From Desulfovibrio sp. Huiquan2017 (GTDB lineage Bacteria > Desulfobacterota > Desulfovibrionia > Desulfovibrionales > Desulfovibrionaceae): 64,000 nucleotides of DNA. The stretch's first letter is position 1. Each line of letters begins with the position of its first letter. This document shows positions 44,701 through 54,296 of this stretch, piece after piece. The notes below the pieces were generated by a model. That model was given only the letters and a program-made list of their open reading frames with translations, had not been told where the DNA came from and ran no database searches. Location of the stretch: positions 1 through 64,000 of the forward strand of contig NZ_JAFMPN010000013.1 in the NCBI RefSeq assembly GCF_017351175.1, written 5' to 3'. A program made the translations under genes and the position numbers.

Positions 44701-47700
44701 ATGAAAGCCGAGAGTGTTGCCCGTCAGTTGCTTTGTGTTGTCCTGTCGTGCGTGATTGTGTTTCAGCCTGGCTTTGTCGCCATGGCCGGAGACCGTCCCC
44801 TCGTGGTCGACCCGGCCGCTCCGGCCGGGAAGAGGCCGACCATGGGCCAAGCAGGAAACGGCGTGCCTATCGAACAGATCGCCACGCCCGGTCGTGGCGG
44901 AGTCTCGCACAACATGTTTTCTGAATTCAATGTGAACAAGCCTGGCCTGATCATCAACAACAGCAAGTCGTTGGCGAAATCCCAGCTGGGCGGGTTCATC
45001 TCGGGCAATCCCAATCTCAAGGGCGGAACCGCGCGGTTGATCCTGAACGAGGTGACCGGCGCCAATCGCTCCTATCTGGAAGGCCCTACGGAGCTGCACG
45101 GGGCGAAAGCCGATTACATCCTGGCGAATCCCAACGGCATCACCGTTAACGGAGGCAGTTTCATCCATTTCCCGAAAGTGACCCTGACCACGGGGGCCCC
45201 CCGTCTCGGGGCGGGCGGCCTGACTGGCATCGACGTCCGATCCGGGGATATCCTGATCGAGGGAGACGGCCTTGACGCCAGTGATGTGGACGCCTTTACG
45301 CTGTTTACGCGCGCAACCCGGATCAACGCGGATATCCATGCCCAGGCTCTGAACATCATTGCGGGGCGGAATTCCTACAATTCCTTGGACGGTTCTGTCA
45401 CGCCGCTTGCGTCCAACGGTTCGGACGTCCCTTCGGTGGCCATCGATTCCCGTGCGTTGGGTGGCATGTATGCGGGACGTATCCTACTCCAAGGCACGGA
45501 GACCGGCGTCGGCGTCAATCTTGAGGGCGTAGTCCAGTCGGTGGATTCCTTCGAGTTGACTGCGGACGGGCAGATCCGTCTGAAAAACGAGGTCAAGGCC
45601 GGGGGAGATATCAATATCGCATCAGGCGGCGGCAGTGTAGCCATCGGGAATACGGTGTACGCCGGGGGCTCTGCCGCCGTGAGCGCTGCGGACGCCCTGG
45701 ACATACATTCAAAACCTTCCGGTGACGCCGTTATGGTCGCGTCCGCCGGGGATCTTTCGTTGTCGGCCACCACCGTGGGCATCAAGGACGGCGAGGTTAC
45801 CGCCGGCCTACAGACTGACGGGAGCGTTTCCGGAGGCGTTCTGTCCATGATCGGAGACGACCGGCTGAGCGTCAAGGATTCCCATCTAGTCTCGGGCGGC
45901 AGTCTGTCCATCGCATCGCCCGACATCTCCATCAACGGCGGCTCTCTTGCCGCCTCCGACACCATTGCGATCCAGGGCACCGACTCCGGCGACGTCACTC
46001 TGACCGGTGCGGCTGAAGTGGCCTCGCTCAATGTCTTGGATATCAAGGCGGGTTTCCTGGGAGCGTCGGATGGTCTGCTGAAGGCCAATGATCTGTCGAT
46101 TTCGCTGACTGGCGATCTGGACTTGGGCGGCGGCACGTTGAAGTCCACCGGGGTGTTGATGGTGGAGGCCGATTCGCTGACAGCCGGAGCAGGGGCGTCG
46201 GTTACCAGTTTCGCAAACATGGTCCTGACGTTGGACATTTTGCAAAACGATGGCGGATTGATCTATGCGGGCGACCTGCTGGACATGAACGTCCGGGAAT
46301 TGAACAACACCGCCGAAGGCTACATCGTCGGCGTCAACGGCTTGGACATCGCGGGCCGTGCTCCCGGCACCCGTGCCGAGCGGATCCACAATGACCAGGC
46401 CGCCATCGAAAGCACTGCCGGTTCCGTCCATCTGGCCGCCGACAGCGTGGAAAACATTTCGGGAGCGGGGACCACCACCACCGAAGACGGAGGTTGGATA
46501 TATTGGAACCTGGGATTCCGGACTGATCTCCCTGGGTTCAACGAAGACGGCTCGAGAAATGTCTTCAGTGAACCCCATGCCCGGTTGCGTCAAAACAAAG
46601 GCGGGGTCAATAACCATCTTCAATATATTTTGGAAGAATACGGGCTCGCCTGGCACCGGCCGCACGACGGGCGGTCCTTGCAGGAATGGATACACACCAC
46701 CAAGGAGGTCATTGTTGAAGAAGGCGTGACCGCCGAGATCCTGTCCGCCGGGGACATGACCATCGACGCAGGCAGCGTACTCAACGACCGGGGCCACATA
46801 TCGGCTGGCGGTGATTTGACCATCAACGCGGAGACTCTGGACAATCATGGAGTTGAACTCAGCAACCACCTTGATTTTTATCGCAATTACCACCAGGTCC
46901 GCGCCGGGGGAAAATACAGCTACGGGCAGGTGCAGCAGCATTTCAAGCTCTCGCAGGTCGTCGACTCCGATCCGGCCGTTGTCGCCGCGGCCGGTACCCT
47001 GACCATCAACGTGCCGGGCCATGTGGACAACGAAAGTTTCAAAGAGGGCGAGCAGTATACGGGTAAATTCGCGGGCGATGCGGCGTATTCGGACCTGGAG
47101 GTGACCGGCCCCATGACGGACCCCAATACGGGAGAGCCCGTCAACACGGTCTCGGTCTCGCTCCCGACCGGAGTGGGGTCGCTGTATGTGGTCAACGAGG
47201 ACCCCGAGCCGACATACCTCATTGAGACCAACCCGGTCCTGGCCGATCCCGGGGTGTATTACGGCTCCCAGTACTTCTTCGATGAAGTTGGGGACGACGT
47301 CGTCAAGCTGGACAAGCAGATTATGGGCGACCCCTTCTTTGAAACCAACATGGTGCGCAAGCAGATCCTCGAAGCCACGGGCGAGCGGTACCTGAGCCCC
47401 ACCTACACCAGTGACGCGGACCAGTTCCGCCAGCTCATGGACAACGCGGCCCAGGCCAAGAAGGACCTCGGGCTGGAGGTCGGCGTGGCCCTGACAGCCG
47501 ACCAGTTGGCGGGCCTGACCGAGGACATCGTCTGGTACGAGACCCGTGAATTCATGGGCAAGGAAGCCCTCGTGCCGGTCGTGTATCTGAGTTCCGCAAC
47601 CCAGGATAAGCTGGACCTCACGCGTGGGGCCATGCTCACCGGAAGCACGGTGAATATCCAGACGGCCGATCTGAAGAACAGCGGCGGCATCCGGGGCGGC

Positions 47701-50568
47701 AACGTGAGCATCGAAGCGGACAACGTCCGCAATGAGGGCGGCGACCTGATCGGTCAGACCCTCGACGTCACCGCGAGCAACGACATTGTCAACGAGAGCG
47801 GTTCGATCAAGGGCGGCGACATCACCCTCACGGCCGGGCATGACGTTGTCGTCGAGACCAAGACCGAACAGCGCAACGACCTCAAGGATTCCCGAGGGTA
47901 TGTCAACCAGACGGCCGATGTGACCGCCAGCGGCGATCTGACCATCGTCTCGGGCCGCGATACTTCCGTTCGGGCGGGCAACCTGTCTGCCGATGGCACG
48001 TTGGATATCGACGCGGCCGGTGACGTAACCATCGGCACCAAGACCGTGAAGGAGCATATCGAAGCCAAATATTACAAGGCCGACCAGACCGGGCATATGG
48101 GCTCTCACGTGCAGGCTGGGGACCTGCACATCGCCTCGGGCGGGGATGTGACCATTGCGGGCAGTTCCCTTTCGGCGGCCAATGACGCTGCCGTCAATGC
48201 CGCTGGCGACGTCATGATCACGGGCGTGACCAACACCTTCCGCTCGGAGCACAAGCGCTCCAGCTCCGGAGGCATGTTCGGCGGCGGCAGCTCCGGCAGC
48301 CTGCGCACGGAAAAGGACAGGGTCACCCAATCTTCGATCACCGCGGGCGGCGACGTAGCCATCAACGCCGGTACGGACACGACGGATAACAATGTTGGCA
48401 ACCTCGTTTTGCAGGGGAGCCGTGTCCAGGCCGGGGGCTCGGCCGATCTGGCTGCCGAGGGTGACATTGTTGCCGGGGCCATGGAGGATCGCACCTACGA
48501 ACACAAATCCAGTTCCTCCTCGGGCATGTTCTCCTCCTCGAAATCCATGGAGACGACCGAGGAAAAGACAGTGGTCATGAGTTCCATTCAGGCGGGACAG
48601 GACGCTCGCCTGACCGGCGGCGGCAGCGTGGCCCTGCAGGCCACCAAGGTCAAGGCGGGTCGGGATGTGGAATTGACGGCCGAGACCGGCGGCATGAGCA
48701 TCTCCAGTGGTCAGGAAACCAAATACCATCATGCGGAAGCGAGCAAGAGCGGGTTCCTGGGTACCGGTTCCATAAAGCTCGAGGAGCAGAATTCCGTCAC
48801 CACCGTCCGTAGCGAGATCGAGGGCGGCGGCAAAGTCGCCCTCAAGGCGGAGGGGGACATCACCCTTCAGGCCGCTTCCATCAAATCCGGCGACGAGACC
48901 GAGATCACCAGCACCGACGGCCAGGTGGCCATGCTGGTGGCCAAGGACAGCGAATACGAGCACAAGGTCAAATCGGATTCCGGGTTTTTCCTGTGGTCTT
49001 CCAAAGACAAGGGAAAGATCGACGAAACTGTTCTGCACACGCTTATTGATGCGGGAGGGGGACTGACCGTCACCACTCCCGAGGGCGTGGTCGTGGAGCT
49101 CAAGGAATCCACGGGGGACGTGCGCCAGGATGCCGAGCTGCTGTCCAGCGTAGAAGGCCTGGAGTGGATGGGCGACCTCCTGGAACGAGACGACGTTGAC
49201 TGGCAGGCCGTGCAGGAGGTGCATGACAAGTGGAGTAAGTCCGACAGCGGACTCGGCGTGGGCGGGATGCTCATTGTCGCGATCATTGCCTCGGCGGCAA
49301 CGGCGGGAGCGGCCTCACATTTGGCGGCGATGCTGACGGGGCTCGAGGTGGGAGCCGAAGGCGCCATCATTACGGCGGGAGCGATATCAACTCAACTCGC
49401 CATGCAGGCGGCGCTTACAGCGGCCTTTACCTCCATCTCCAGCCAGGTGGCCGTGGCCCTCGCTGATGCGGCCGCCGGGGGCGACCTGGGCGACAACCTG
49501 AGTGGCATCATTTCCGTCGATGGGCTGCGGGCTTTGGTCGCTACCATGATCACGGCAGGGACGCTGAGCACCTATGGAAGCGATTTTGCCAAAATGGGCG
49601 CTCCGGGTGAGATCATGGCGAAAACCACCGTCAAGACGCTCACGAACACCATCGTGGGGGGTGAAGACTTGGAGGAATCCTTCCAGGCAGCTCTTGGCTC
49701 CACCTTTGCAAGTTATGCGAAAGGAGAAATAACCTCCAACCAGTTGAACGATACGGTCAATCTTATCCTCTCCGGCGCAACCGGCGCGGCGGGCTCGGCC
49801 ATAGCCGGCGGCGACCCAGTGCAAGGGGCCTTGAGCGCCATCGTTGCGGAGCTTGCCGAGCAGATCAAGGCACCGGAGTTGAGTGAGGAGCGGAAGGCGA
49901 AGGATGGGCCTAAGGCGGTCTTAAGTAAGGTCGTATACGGTGACGACGGCGAAGAAAAACTTCCGGAAGGGTATGAAAAGATAACTGCGGAACAGTTCGT
50001 TGCCAAGGGCGTTGACCCCTCGATAATGGTTGATGAAAAATCCGGTTTTTACTCGGAACTATTTTATAACAAGGAAAATAAAGAGTATGTCGTCGTATAT
50101 TGCGGCACGGATATGACTCAGGGGAACGATTTGGAATCCAATGTTGCGCAAGCGACGGGCAACGTTGGCGCACAGTACGCTATAGTAAAAGAACAAGTTA
50201 CCGAGTTGAGGAAAATGGTCGATTTGGTTGGTGGGGAGACATTGACCGCAACAGGGCATTCTTTAGGTGGCGGCCTGGCTTTGGCGGCGGCAGCCACGGG
50301 AAAGATTGACAGCGCCGTTGCATTCAATCCGGCTGGGCTTCATCCCAAGACGGTTGAAGTCATGAAGGGAGAGAAAGAGTCCGTTGCCGACGCGACAACA
50401 AGGGTCAACAGGATAACAACGACCTATGTTAGTAGGGGCGATGTGTTGAACAACCTTCAGGATCTGCTGGATTTCGCCATGCCGACAGCCATGGGGGATC
50501 GCTATGTGGTCGAAGGTGCCGGAGCGCACGGCATTGGTGCCATTGTTGAAGCCTTTGGCCAGCAATAA
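44701..50568 (+). CDS. cdiA: CdiA/filamentous haemagglutinin-like exoprotein with C-terminal lipase domain
   Basis: Protein of 1955 residues. Signal peptide (residues 1-30), then the TPS domain with its NPNL (GNPNLKGG) and NPNGI (LANPNGITVNGG) motifs, and long beta-helical haemagglutinin repeats (for example AGGDVAINAGTD, SSSGMF blocks) to about residue 1500. A pretoxin region (VEGLEWMGDLLERDDVDWQA) and a Gly/Ala-rich hydrophobic stretch follow. The last ~170 residues are an alpha/beta hydrolase: nucleophile Ser1854 in GHSLGGG, Asp1914 in SRGDVLN, His1943 in GAHGIG, resembling lipase class 3-type effectors. It should be displayed by CdiB and deliver a lipase into neighbours. The AT content rises in this terminal module, as is typical of swapped toxins. 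Confidence 0.9.
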   Translation: MKAESVARQLLCVVLSCVIVFQPGFVAMAGDRPLVVDPAAPAGKRPTMGQAGNGVPIEQIATPGRGGVSHNMFSEFNVNKPGLIINNSKSLAKSQLGGFISGNPNLKGGTARLILNEVTGANRSYLEGPTELHGAKADYILANPNGITVNGGSFIHFPKVTLTTGAPRLGAGGLTGIDVRSGDILIEGDGLDASDVDAFTLFTRATRINADIHAQALNIIAGRNSYNSLDGSVTPLASNGSDVPSVAIDSRALGGMYAGRILLQGTETGVGVNLEGVVQSVDSFELTADGQIRLKNEVKAGGDINIASGGGSVAIGNTVYAGGSAAVSAADALDIHSKPSGDAVMVASAGDLSLSATTVGIKDGEVTAGLQTDGSVSGGVLSMIGDDRLSVKDSHLVSGGSLSIASPDISINGGSLAASDTIAIQGTDSGDVTLTGAAEVASLNVLDIKAGFLGASDGLLKANDLSISLTGDLDLGGGTLKSTGVLMVEADSLTAGAGASVTSFANMVLTLDILQNDGGLIYAGDLLDMNVRELNNTAEGYIVGVNGLDIAGRAPGTRAERIHNDQAAIESTAGSVHLAADSVENISGAGTTTTEDGGWIYWNLGFRTDLPGFNEDGSRNVFSEPHARLRQNKGGVNNHLQYILEEYGLAWHRPHDGRSLQEWIHTTKEVIVEEGVTAEILSAGDMTIDAGSVLNDRGHISAGGDLTINAETLDNHGVELSNHLDFYRNYHQVRAGGKYSYGQVQQHFKLSQVVDSDPAVVAAAGTLTINVPGHVDNESFKEGEQYTGKFAGDAAYSDLEVTGPMTDPNTGEPVNTVSVSLPTGVGSLYVVNEDPEPTYLIETNPVLADPGVYYGSQYFFDEVGDDVVKLDKQIMGDPFFETNMVRKQILEATGERYLSPTYTSDADQFRQLMDNAAQAKKDLGLEVGVALTADQLAGLTEDIVWYETREFMGKEALVPVVYLSSATQDKLDLTRGAMLTGSTVNIQTADLKNSGGIRGGNVSIEADNVRNEGGDLIGQTLDVTASNDIVNESGSIKGGDITLTAGHDVVVETKTEQRNDLKDSRGYVNQTADVTASGDLTIVSGRDTSVRAGNLSADGTLDIDAAGDVTIGTKTVKEHIEAKYYKADQTGHMGSHVQAGDLHIASGGDVTIAGSSLSAANDAAVNAAGDVMITGVTNTFRSEHKRSSSGGMFGGGSSGSLRTEKDRVTQSSITAGGDVAINAGTDTTDNNVGNLVLQGSRVQAGGSADLAAEGDIVAGAMEDRTYEHKSSSSSGMFSSSKSMETTEEKTVVMSSIQAGQDARLTGGGSVALQATKVKAGRDVELTAETGGMSISSGQETKYHHAEASKSGFLGTGSIKLEEQNSVTTVRSEIEGGGKVALKAEGDITLQAASIKSGDETEITSTDGQVAMLVAKDSEYEHKVKSDSGFFLWSSKDKGKIDETVLHTLIDAGGGLTVTTPEGVVVELKESTGDVRQDAELLSSVEGLEWMGDLLERDDVDWQAVQEVHDKWSKSDSGLGVGGMLIVAIIASAATAGAASHLAAMLTGLEVGAEGAIITAGAISTQLAMQAALTAAFTSISSQVAVALADAAAGGDLGDNLSGIISVDGLRALVATMITAGTLSTYGSDFAKMGAPGEIMAKTTVKTLTNTIVGGEDLEESFQAALGSTFASYAKGEITSNQLNDTVNLILSGATGAAGSAIAGGDPVQGALSAIVAELAEQIKAPELSEERKAKDGPKAVLSKVVYGDDGEEKLPEGYEKITAEQFVAKGVDPSIMVDEKSGFYSELFYNKENKEYVVVYCGTDMTQGNDLESNVAQATGNVGAQYAIVKEQVTELRKMVDLVGGETLTATGHSLGGGLALAAAATGKIDSAVAFNPAGLHPKTVEVMKGEKESVADATTRVNRITTTYVSRGDVLNNLQDLLDFAMPTAMGDRYVVEGAGAHGIGAIVEAFGQQ

Positions 50569-50577
50569 GGAGTAACT

Positions 50578-51426
50578 ATGGGCAAACTGAATTGTGCCCT
50601 CTTGGTGATACTGATGCTGTCTTCTTCGGCCTGCGCCTTTCGCAATCCCGAGGGGCTTCCTCTCTACGCCATGCACGTGAGGGAAATGTTTCCCGGTGAC
50701 ATGAAGGCCCAGGCGCTGGCTCTGGCCGCTGCCGATGGGGACGTCGAGCGTATGGACAGACTGGTGGCCCGTGGAGCGGATGTCAATGCGCGTGGCACAT
50801 ATGGGGTGACTCTTCCAACTTGGGTTATTCAGCATCCGAACAAGGAAGGATTCCGACGACTAATGGAGTTAGGATCTGATCCCAATATCCATTGGAATGA
50901 TGGAGATACGTTACTTCATTGGATATGTCGCGTTACAGACGATGTCGGCGTTCAATATCTACAGATGGCATTGGAAATTGGGAGAGGCGACCCCAACGTT
51001 GAAAGGCCAAGCAATGGGAATAGGCCGATAGAGTATGCCGTCGCCTATTTGAAGAAGTATAGGCATGAAGCCTTTGCCTTGTTGTACAATGCCGGTGCGG
51101 AAATAGACTACAAAAATAAGTATGATGTGCCGTTGGTGGATCGTGCGGTCACTGCAGGAGCTTTTGAAATAGCTTTTTTCTTGCTGACTCAAGGCGTAGA
51201 TTATTCTTCTACGAATAAAATGGGTGACGTCTTTTATTCTATAAAATCATCTTATATCAAAGACGCTGATGGAACCAAGCAATATCCTTCGAGTCTGTGG
51301 TTCTGGCGGTGTGTCGATTTTCTTGAAAAAAAAGGGATGAGTTTTGATTTTCTTCCGCAAGAAAAGCGGCCAGCTGTACTGGACACCACGCCGCCCGGCA
51401 TCCTCAAGCTGCTTAACCGGCGATAG
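50578..51426 (+). CDS. ankyrin-repeat lipoprotein, probable immunity to the CdiA lipase
   Basis: Protein of 282 residues. Lipoprotein signal (LMLSSSAC, lipid Cys near residue 19) then about five ankyrin-like repeats (ALAAADGDVERMDRLVARGA, ADVNARGTYG, GSDPNIHWNDGDTLLHWICR). It starts 9 bases after cdiA with AAGGAG upstream, the normal place for an immunity gene. Ankyrin and lipoprotein immunity partners are known for antibacterial phospholipases that act in the periplasm, so a lipid-anchored inhibitor fits the lipase domain of CdiA. AT-rich relative to the core genome. Confidence 0.7.
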   Translation: MGKLNCALLVILMLSSSACAFRNPEGLPLYAMHVREMFPGDMKAQALALAAADGDVERMDRLVARGADVNARGTYGVTLPTWVIQHPNKEGFRRLMELGSDPNIHWNDGDTLLHWICRVTDDVGVQYLQMALEIGRGDPNVERPSNGNRPIEYAVAYLKKYRHEAFALLYNAGAEIDYKNKYDVPLVDRAVTAGAFEIAFFLLTQGVDYSSTNKMGDVFYSIKSSYIKDADGTKQYPSSLWFWRCVDFLEKKGMSFDFLPQEKRPAVLDTTPPGILKLLNRR

Positions 51427-51457
51427 CGCTTTCCCATTTCAACCAAGGAACTTTCCA

Positions 51458-52081
51458 ATGAAAGATGTTTATCTCGCGATGACCGTTGTCTTGTTCGTTG
51501 CTCTTTTTGCCGGCTCGGCCGCGTCGGCGCAGGACGTTGGTAACATGACGCAGGCCATCAAATTGTACCAAGGCGTTCTCTCCTTTCCTCCTGCCCCATG
51601 GGTAAAAGAGATCAAGGACATGGCCAACACCAAGACGTCGCAGAGCCAGCAAAAGAACCTGTTCTCGTTGGAGCAGATTCCCAAAGAGCAGGAATTCGAC
51701 GGCTGGAAACAGCTGTACGGCGTGTATGGCTTTTATCTGCCAAAGTACGATATGAAGCGATTTATCCAGGAGTCGATCAACGCCTTGTCCATGGGCTGCA
51801 AGGTCAAGGCAAAGGTCACCCTGGCGGGCGCGGAAGACGGTGCTGCCATCCTGACCTACTTGTGTACGGATCTCGCCGAACCGCTGGTCAAAGATGGCTA
51901 CAACACTGAAAGCGGCTTTCTCTACGTCAGCCAAGTGAAGCAGTCCTTCGCCAAGGTCTATCTGGCCTGGCGCTCCAAGCGTGAATACATGAAGACTGAC
52001 AAATGGCCCATGAACAAGGAAAACGTGACCAAAGCCTATGAGGCCATGAAGACCATCCGTTATTTCCCGTCGGAACAGTAA
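51458..52081 (+). CDS. secreted protein of unknown function
   Basis: Protein of 207 residues: a signal peptide (cleavage near ASA-QD, about residue 23) and a soluble domain with one likely disulfide pair (Cys in SMGCKVKAK and LTYLCTDLA). No family recognised. It lies 31 bases after the ankyrin lipoprotein gene and before a terminator, so it is the last gene of the cdiBA operon; it may be a second immunity or accessory protein acting in the periplasm. Confidence 0.6.
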   Translation: MKDVYLAMTVVLFVALFAGSAASAQDVGNMTQAIKLYQGVLSFPPAPWVKEIKDMANTKTSQSQQKNLFSLEQIPKEQEFDGWKQLYGVYGFYLPKYDMKRFIQESINALSMGCKVKAKVTLAGAEDGAAILTYLCTDLAEPLVKDGYNTESGFLYVSQVKQSFAKVYLAWRSKREYMKTDKWPMNKENVTKAYEAMKTIRYFPSEQ

Positions 52082-52100
52082 ATCCGAATCCTAGTGCATA

Positions 52101-52140
52101 AAAAGCAAAAAGCCCGGCTCAGCTCGGGCTTTTTGCTTTT
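52101..52140 (+). terminator. Rho-independent terminator of the cdiBA operon
   Basis: A 16-base-pair perfect stem (AAAAGCAAAAAGCCCG and complement) with an 8-base loop; the 3' arm supplies TTTTTGCTTTT. Placed directly between the operon and the orphan toxin module. Confidence 0.9.
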
Positions 52141-52170
52141 GGGCTTGATTCCATCACCACTGCCGAGGGC

Positions 52171-53859
52171 GTGGTGGTCCAGTACAAGGAGACCGGCAAC
52201 GTCCAGGAGGACATCGCCCAGCTGGCCCAGGCTCCAGGCTTGGAATGGATGGCCGAGATCGCCGATCGCGACGATGTAAACTGGCAGGCCGTGCAGGAAG
52301 TGCACGAGCACTGGAAGAAGACCGACAGCGGCATCGGCGGGCCGGGCATGCAGCTTGTGTCCCTGGCCATGGCTGTAGCGTTGTCGTTCACTCCGGGCGG
52401 GCAAGGCTTCGCCACGGGCGTGCTTCACATGGCAAGTGATTCAGCCATGACCGCCGCCGTGGCGGCCGGTTTTAACTCCCTGGTCATGCAGGCGGGCATG
52501 CAGGTCGTGGGCAACGGCGGCGACATCGGGGCCGCGCTCGAGGCCCTGGCCTCCATGGACACCGTGCGCGCCCTGGCCACGGCCATGCTCACCGCCGGAC
52601 TGATGGAGGGGATATCGGACACGGATTTCATGAAGGAATTCGTCGGTGACGGTGCCGCCAAGGGCGCCACCGGCATGGATAAGTTCATTGCCGACCTCGC
52701 CCAGAAGCTGAAGCAGAACGCCATCCAGGCGGGCGTCAACACCGGCGTGGGCACCGCCATCAATGGCGGAAACCTGGGCGAGAACCTGCTGGCGAATATG
52801 CGGGCTGCGGCGGTGTCCACTCTGGGGGCTGAACTCGCCCATGAGATTGGAGAAGCCTACGATCACGGTAATGGGGATCTTGATTACGTCTCCCACAAAA
52901 TAGCTCACGCAGCCCTGGGGGGAGCCATGGACCTCGCCATGGGTGGAGACGGCGTGTCGGGGGCCATCGGCGGTGTGACCGGGGAGATAACCGGAGAGAT
53001 ATTGGCTGATCAGGTTGAGGATGCAATGCTCAGTGGCTACATCTCTCCCGTCCAAGCCAAGCAGTGGATTGACGCGGGCGTGGATCTATCCAAGCTTTCT
53101 GCCGGATTGGCGGCGGCTGTTGCAGGGAAGGATTTTAGCGCTGCTGCTAATTCAGGTGGTAATGCCGCAAGAAATAACGCCGCTGCAGAGGCTGCAGGTA
53201 TGGCGGCCTTTTTTGCAGCTAACCCTGAGCTGCTGGTAGTATCGGTCGTAGTCGTCGGTTGTACGTACGCCCTAACACCCGAAGAACAAAAACAACAACT
53301 CAAGAGGGCAATTGCTGAGGGGGTTGATGCGGTAAAAGAGACAATATCCGGTTGGATGGGGATGCTGTCCGATGAAGATCGGCAGCAGGTTGAGGAGATA
53401 CCTGGCATAGAGGAAACCCTGGGCGTTGACACCTCCTTGGAAGGTTCGCCTAGCGATGTCGATGTTGACACCGGTCCAATCACGACTCCAGATAACGGGG
53501 AAGGTTCTGAGCCCGGCACGGTAACCGAAGATCAGAGTGGTCAGGTTGATGACAGTGGTGTTATTACTCAGGGTAGTAATCCTGGGTCGAAAGCCAAGGA
53601 GATAACTCACAACAATCCTCTGACAGCTAAGAAAGGGGATGTGATTGCCACGCCGGATAACCAAGGCGACTTGTTTAACCCGCTTGGTGGTGGCAGATGG
53701 CAGCATAAAGACTCTGGTGCAATATATGAAAAAAGTAATTCAACCCATACGGGCAAGACTGGAGAGTGGAAAGTGGGATTGAAGAAGGGGAAAACTCCAT
53801 CTCGTAGCAATAAAATAACTGTTGATCTTGATGGTAAAGTACTGAAAATTGATAAATAG
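52171..53859 (+). CDS. orphan CdiA C-terminal (CdiA-CT) module
   Basis: Open frame of 562 codons with no signal peptide or TPS domain. The first ~60 residues match the pretoxin region of the full-length CdiA (GLEWMAEIADRDDVNWQAVQ against GLEWMGDLLERDDVDWQAVQ); this homology begins near 52147, right after the operon terminator. A Gly/Ala-rich middle and a long acidic linker lead to a C-terminal domain of ~80 residues (RWQHKDSGAIYEKSNSTHTG, EWKVGLKKGK), basic and small like nuclease-type polymorphic toxins, but I cannot name the family. It is likely a silent cassette that can recombine into cdiA. The GTG start is nominal. Confidence 0.75.
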   Translation: MVVQYKETGNVQEDIAQLAQAPGLEWMAEIADRDDVNWQAVQEVHEHWKKTDSGIGGPGMQLVSLAMAVALSFTPGGQGFATGVLHMASDSAMTAAVAAGFNSLVMQAGMQVVGNGGDIGAALEALASMDTVRALATAMLTAGLMEGISDTDFMKEFVGDGAAKGATGMDKFIADLAQKLKQNAIQAGVNTGVGTAINGGNLGENLLANMRAAAVSTLGAELAHEIGEAYDHGNGDLDYVSHKIAHAALGGAMDLAMGGDGVSGAIGGVTGEITGEILADQVEDAMLSGYISPVQAKQWIDAGVDLSKLSAGLAAAVAGKDFSAAANSGGNAARNNAAAEAAGMAAFFAANPELLVVSVVVVGCTYALTPEEQKQQLKRAIAEGVDAVKETISGWMGMLSDEDRQQVEEIPGIEETLGVDTSLEGSPSDVDVDTGPITTPDNGEGSEPGTVTEDQSGQVDDSGVITQGSNPGSKAKEITHNNPLTAKKGDVIATPDNQGDLFNPLGGGRWQHKDSGAIYEKSNSTHTGKTGEWKVGLKKGKTPSRSNKITVDLDGKVLKIDK

Positions 53860-53872
53860 CGAGATAGAAGCG

Positions 53873-54247
53873 ATGCGTCTTACAGAAATATTCAATGATG
53901 TGAAAAATCAATGGCCAAATGAAATATTAATTGGTGATTGTATCATGTGGAACAACAAAGATGGGTTATCGTGCGAGTGGCTCGATAGATTGTGGTGGAA
54001 GATAGACACGGATAGCATTGTCCATGGGGAATGGGGAAGATTGATGTGTTGGGGAATTTTTTGTGGAATTAAACAACATATTAAGAGCTTGCAACTCCCA
54101 TATCCAAATATAATGCATATTGATGAATTGGACATAGGATATGCTGTTGAAAAAATCAATGAAAGTATTAATTGTATTGAATCCGTGTATTACAAAGAGC
54201 GCGGTGAACATATAAATGATTTGCAGACGTTGATCGACGAGCGGTGA
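53873..54247 (+). CDS. probable immunity protein of the orphan CdiA-CT
   Basis: Protein of 124 residues, AT-rich, acidic and soluble, with many Trp and Cys (WNNKDGLSCEWLDRLWWKID). No family recognised. It starts 13 bases after the orphan toxin frame, where cognate immunity genes sit. ATG 53873 chosen; a TTG overlapping the toxin stop is possible. Confidence 0.55.
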   Translation: MRLTEIFNDVKNQWPNEILIGDCIMWNNKDGLSCEWLDRLWWKIDTDSIVHGEWGRLMCWGIFCGIKQHIKSLQLPYPNIMHIDELDIGYAVEKINESINCIESVYYKERGEHINDLQTLIDER

Positions 54248-54296
54248 TTAAAGGGTAGCTAGCACAATTGTTAGATCGGTGGATTAGGGGGATAGG

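Noticed and set aside
45886-49224. Open frame of over 1100 codons on the minus strand opposite cdiA
   Set aside because: It mirrors the repeat structure of cdiA and has no signal, motif or ribosome site.
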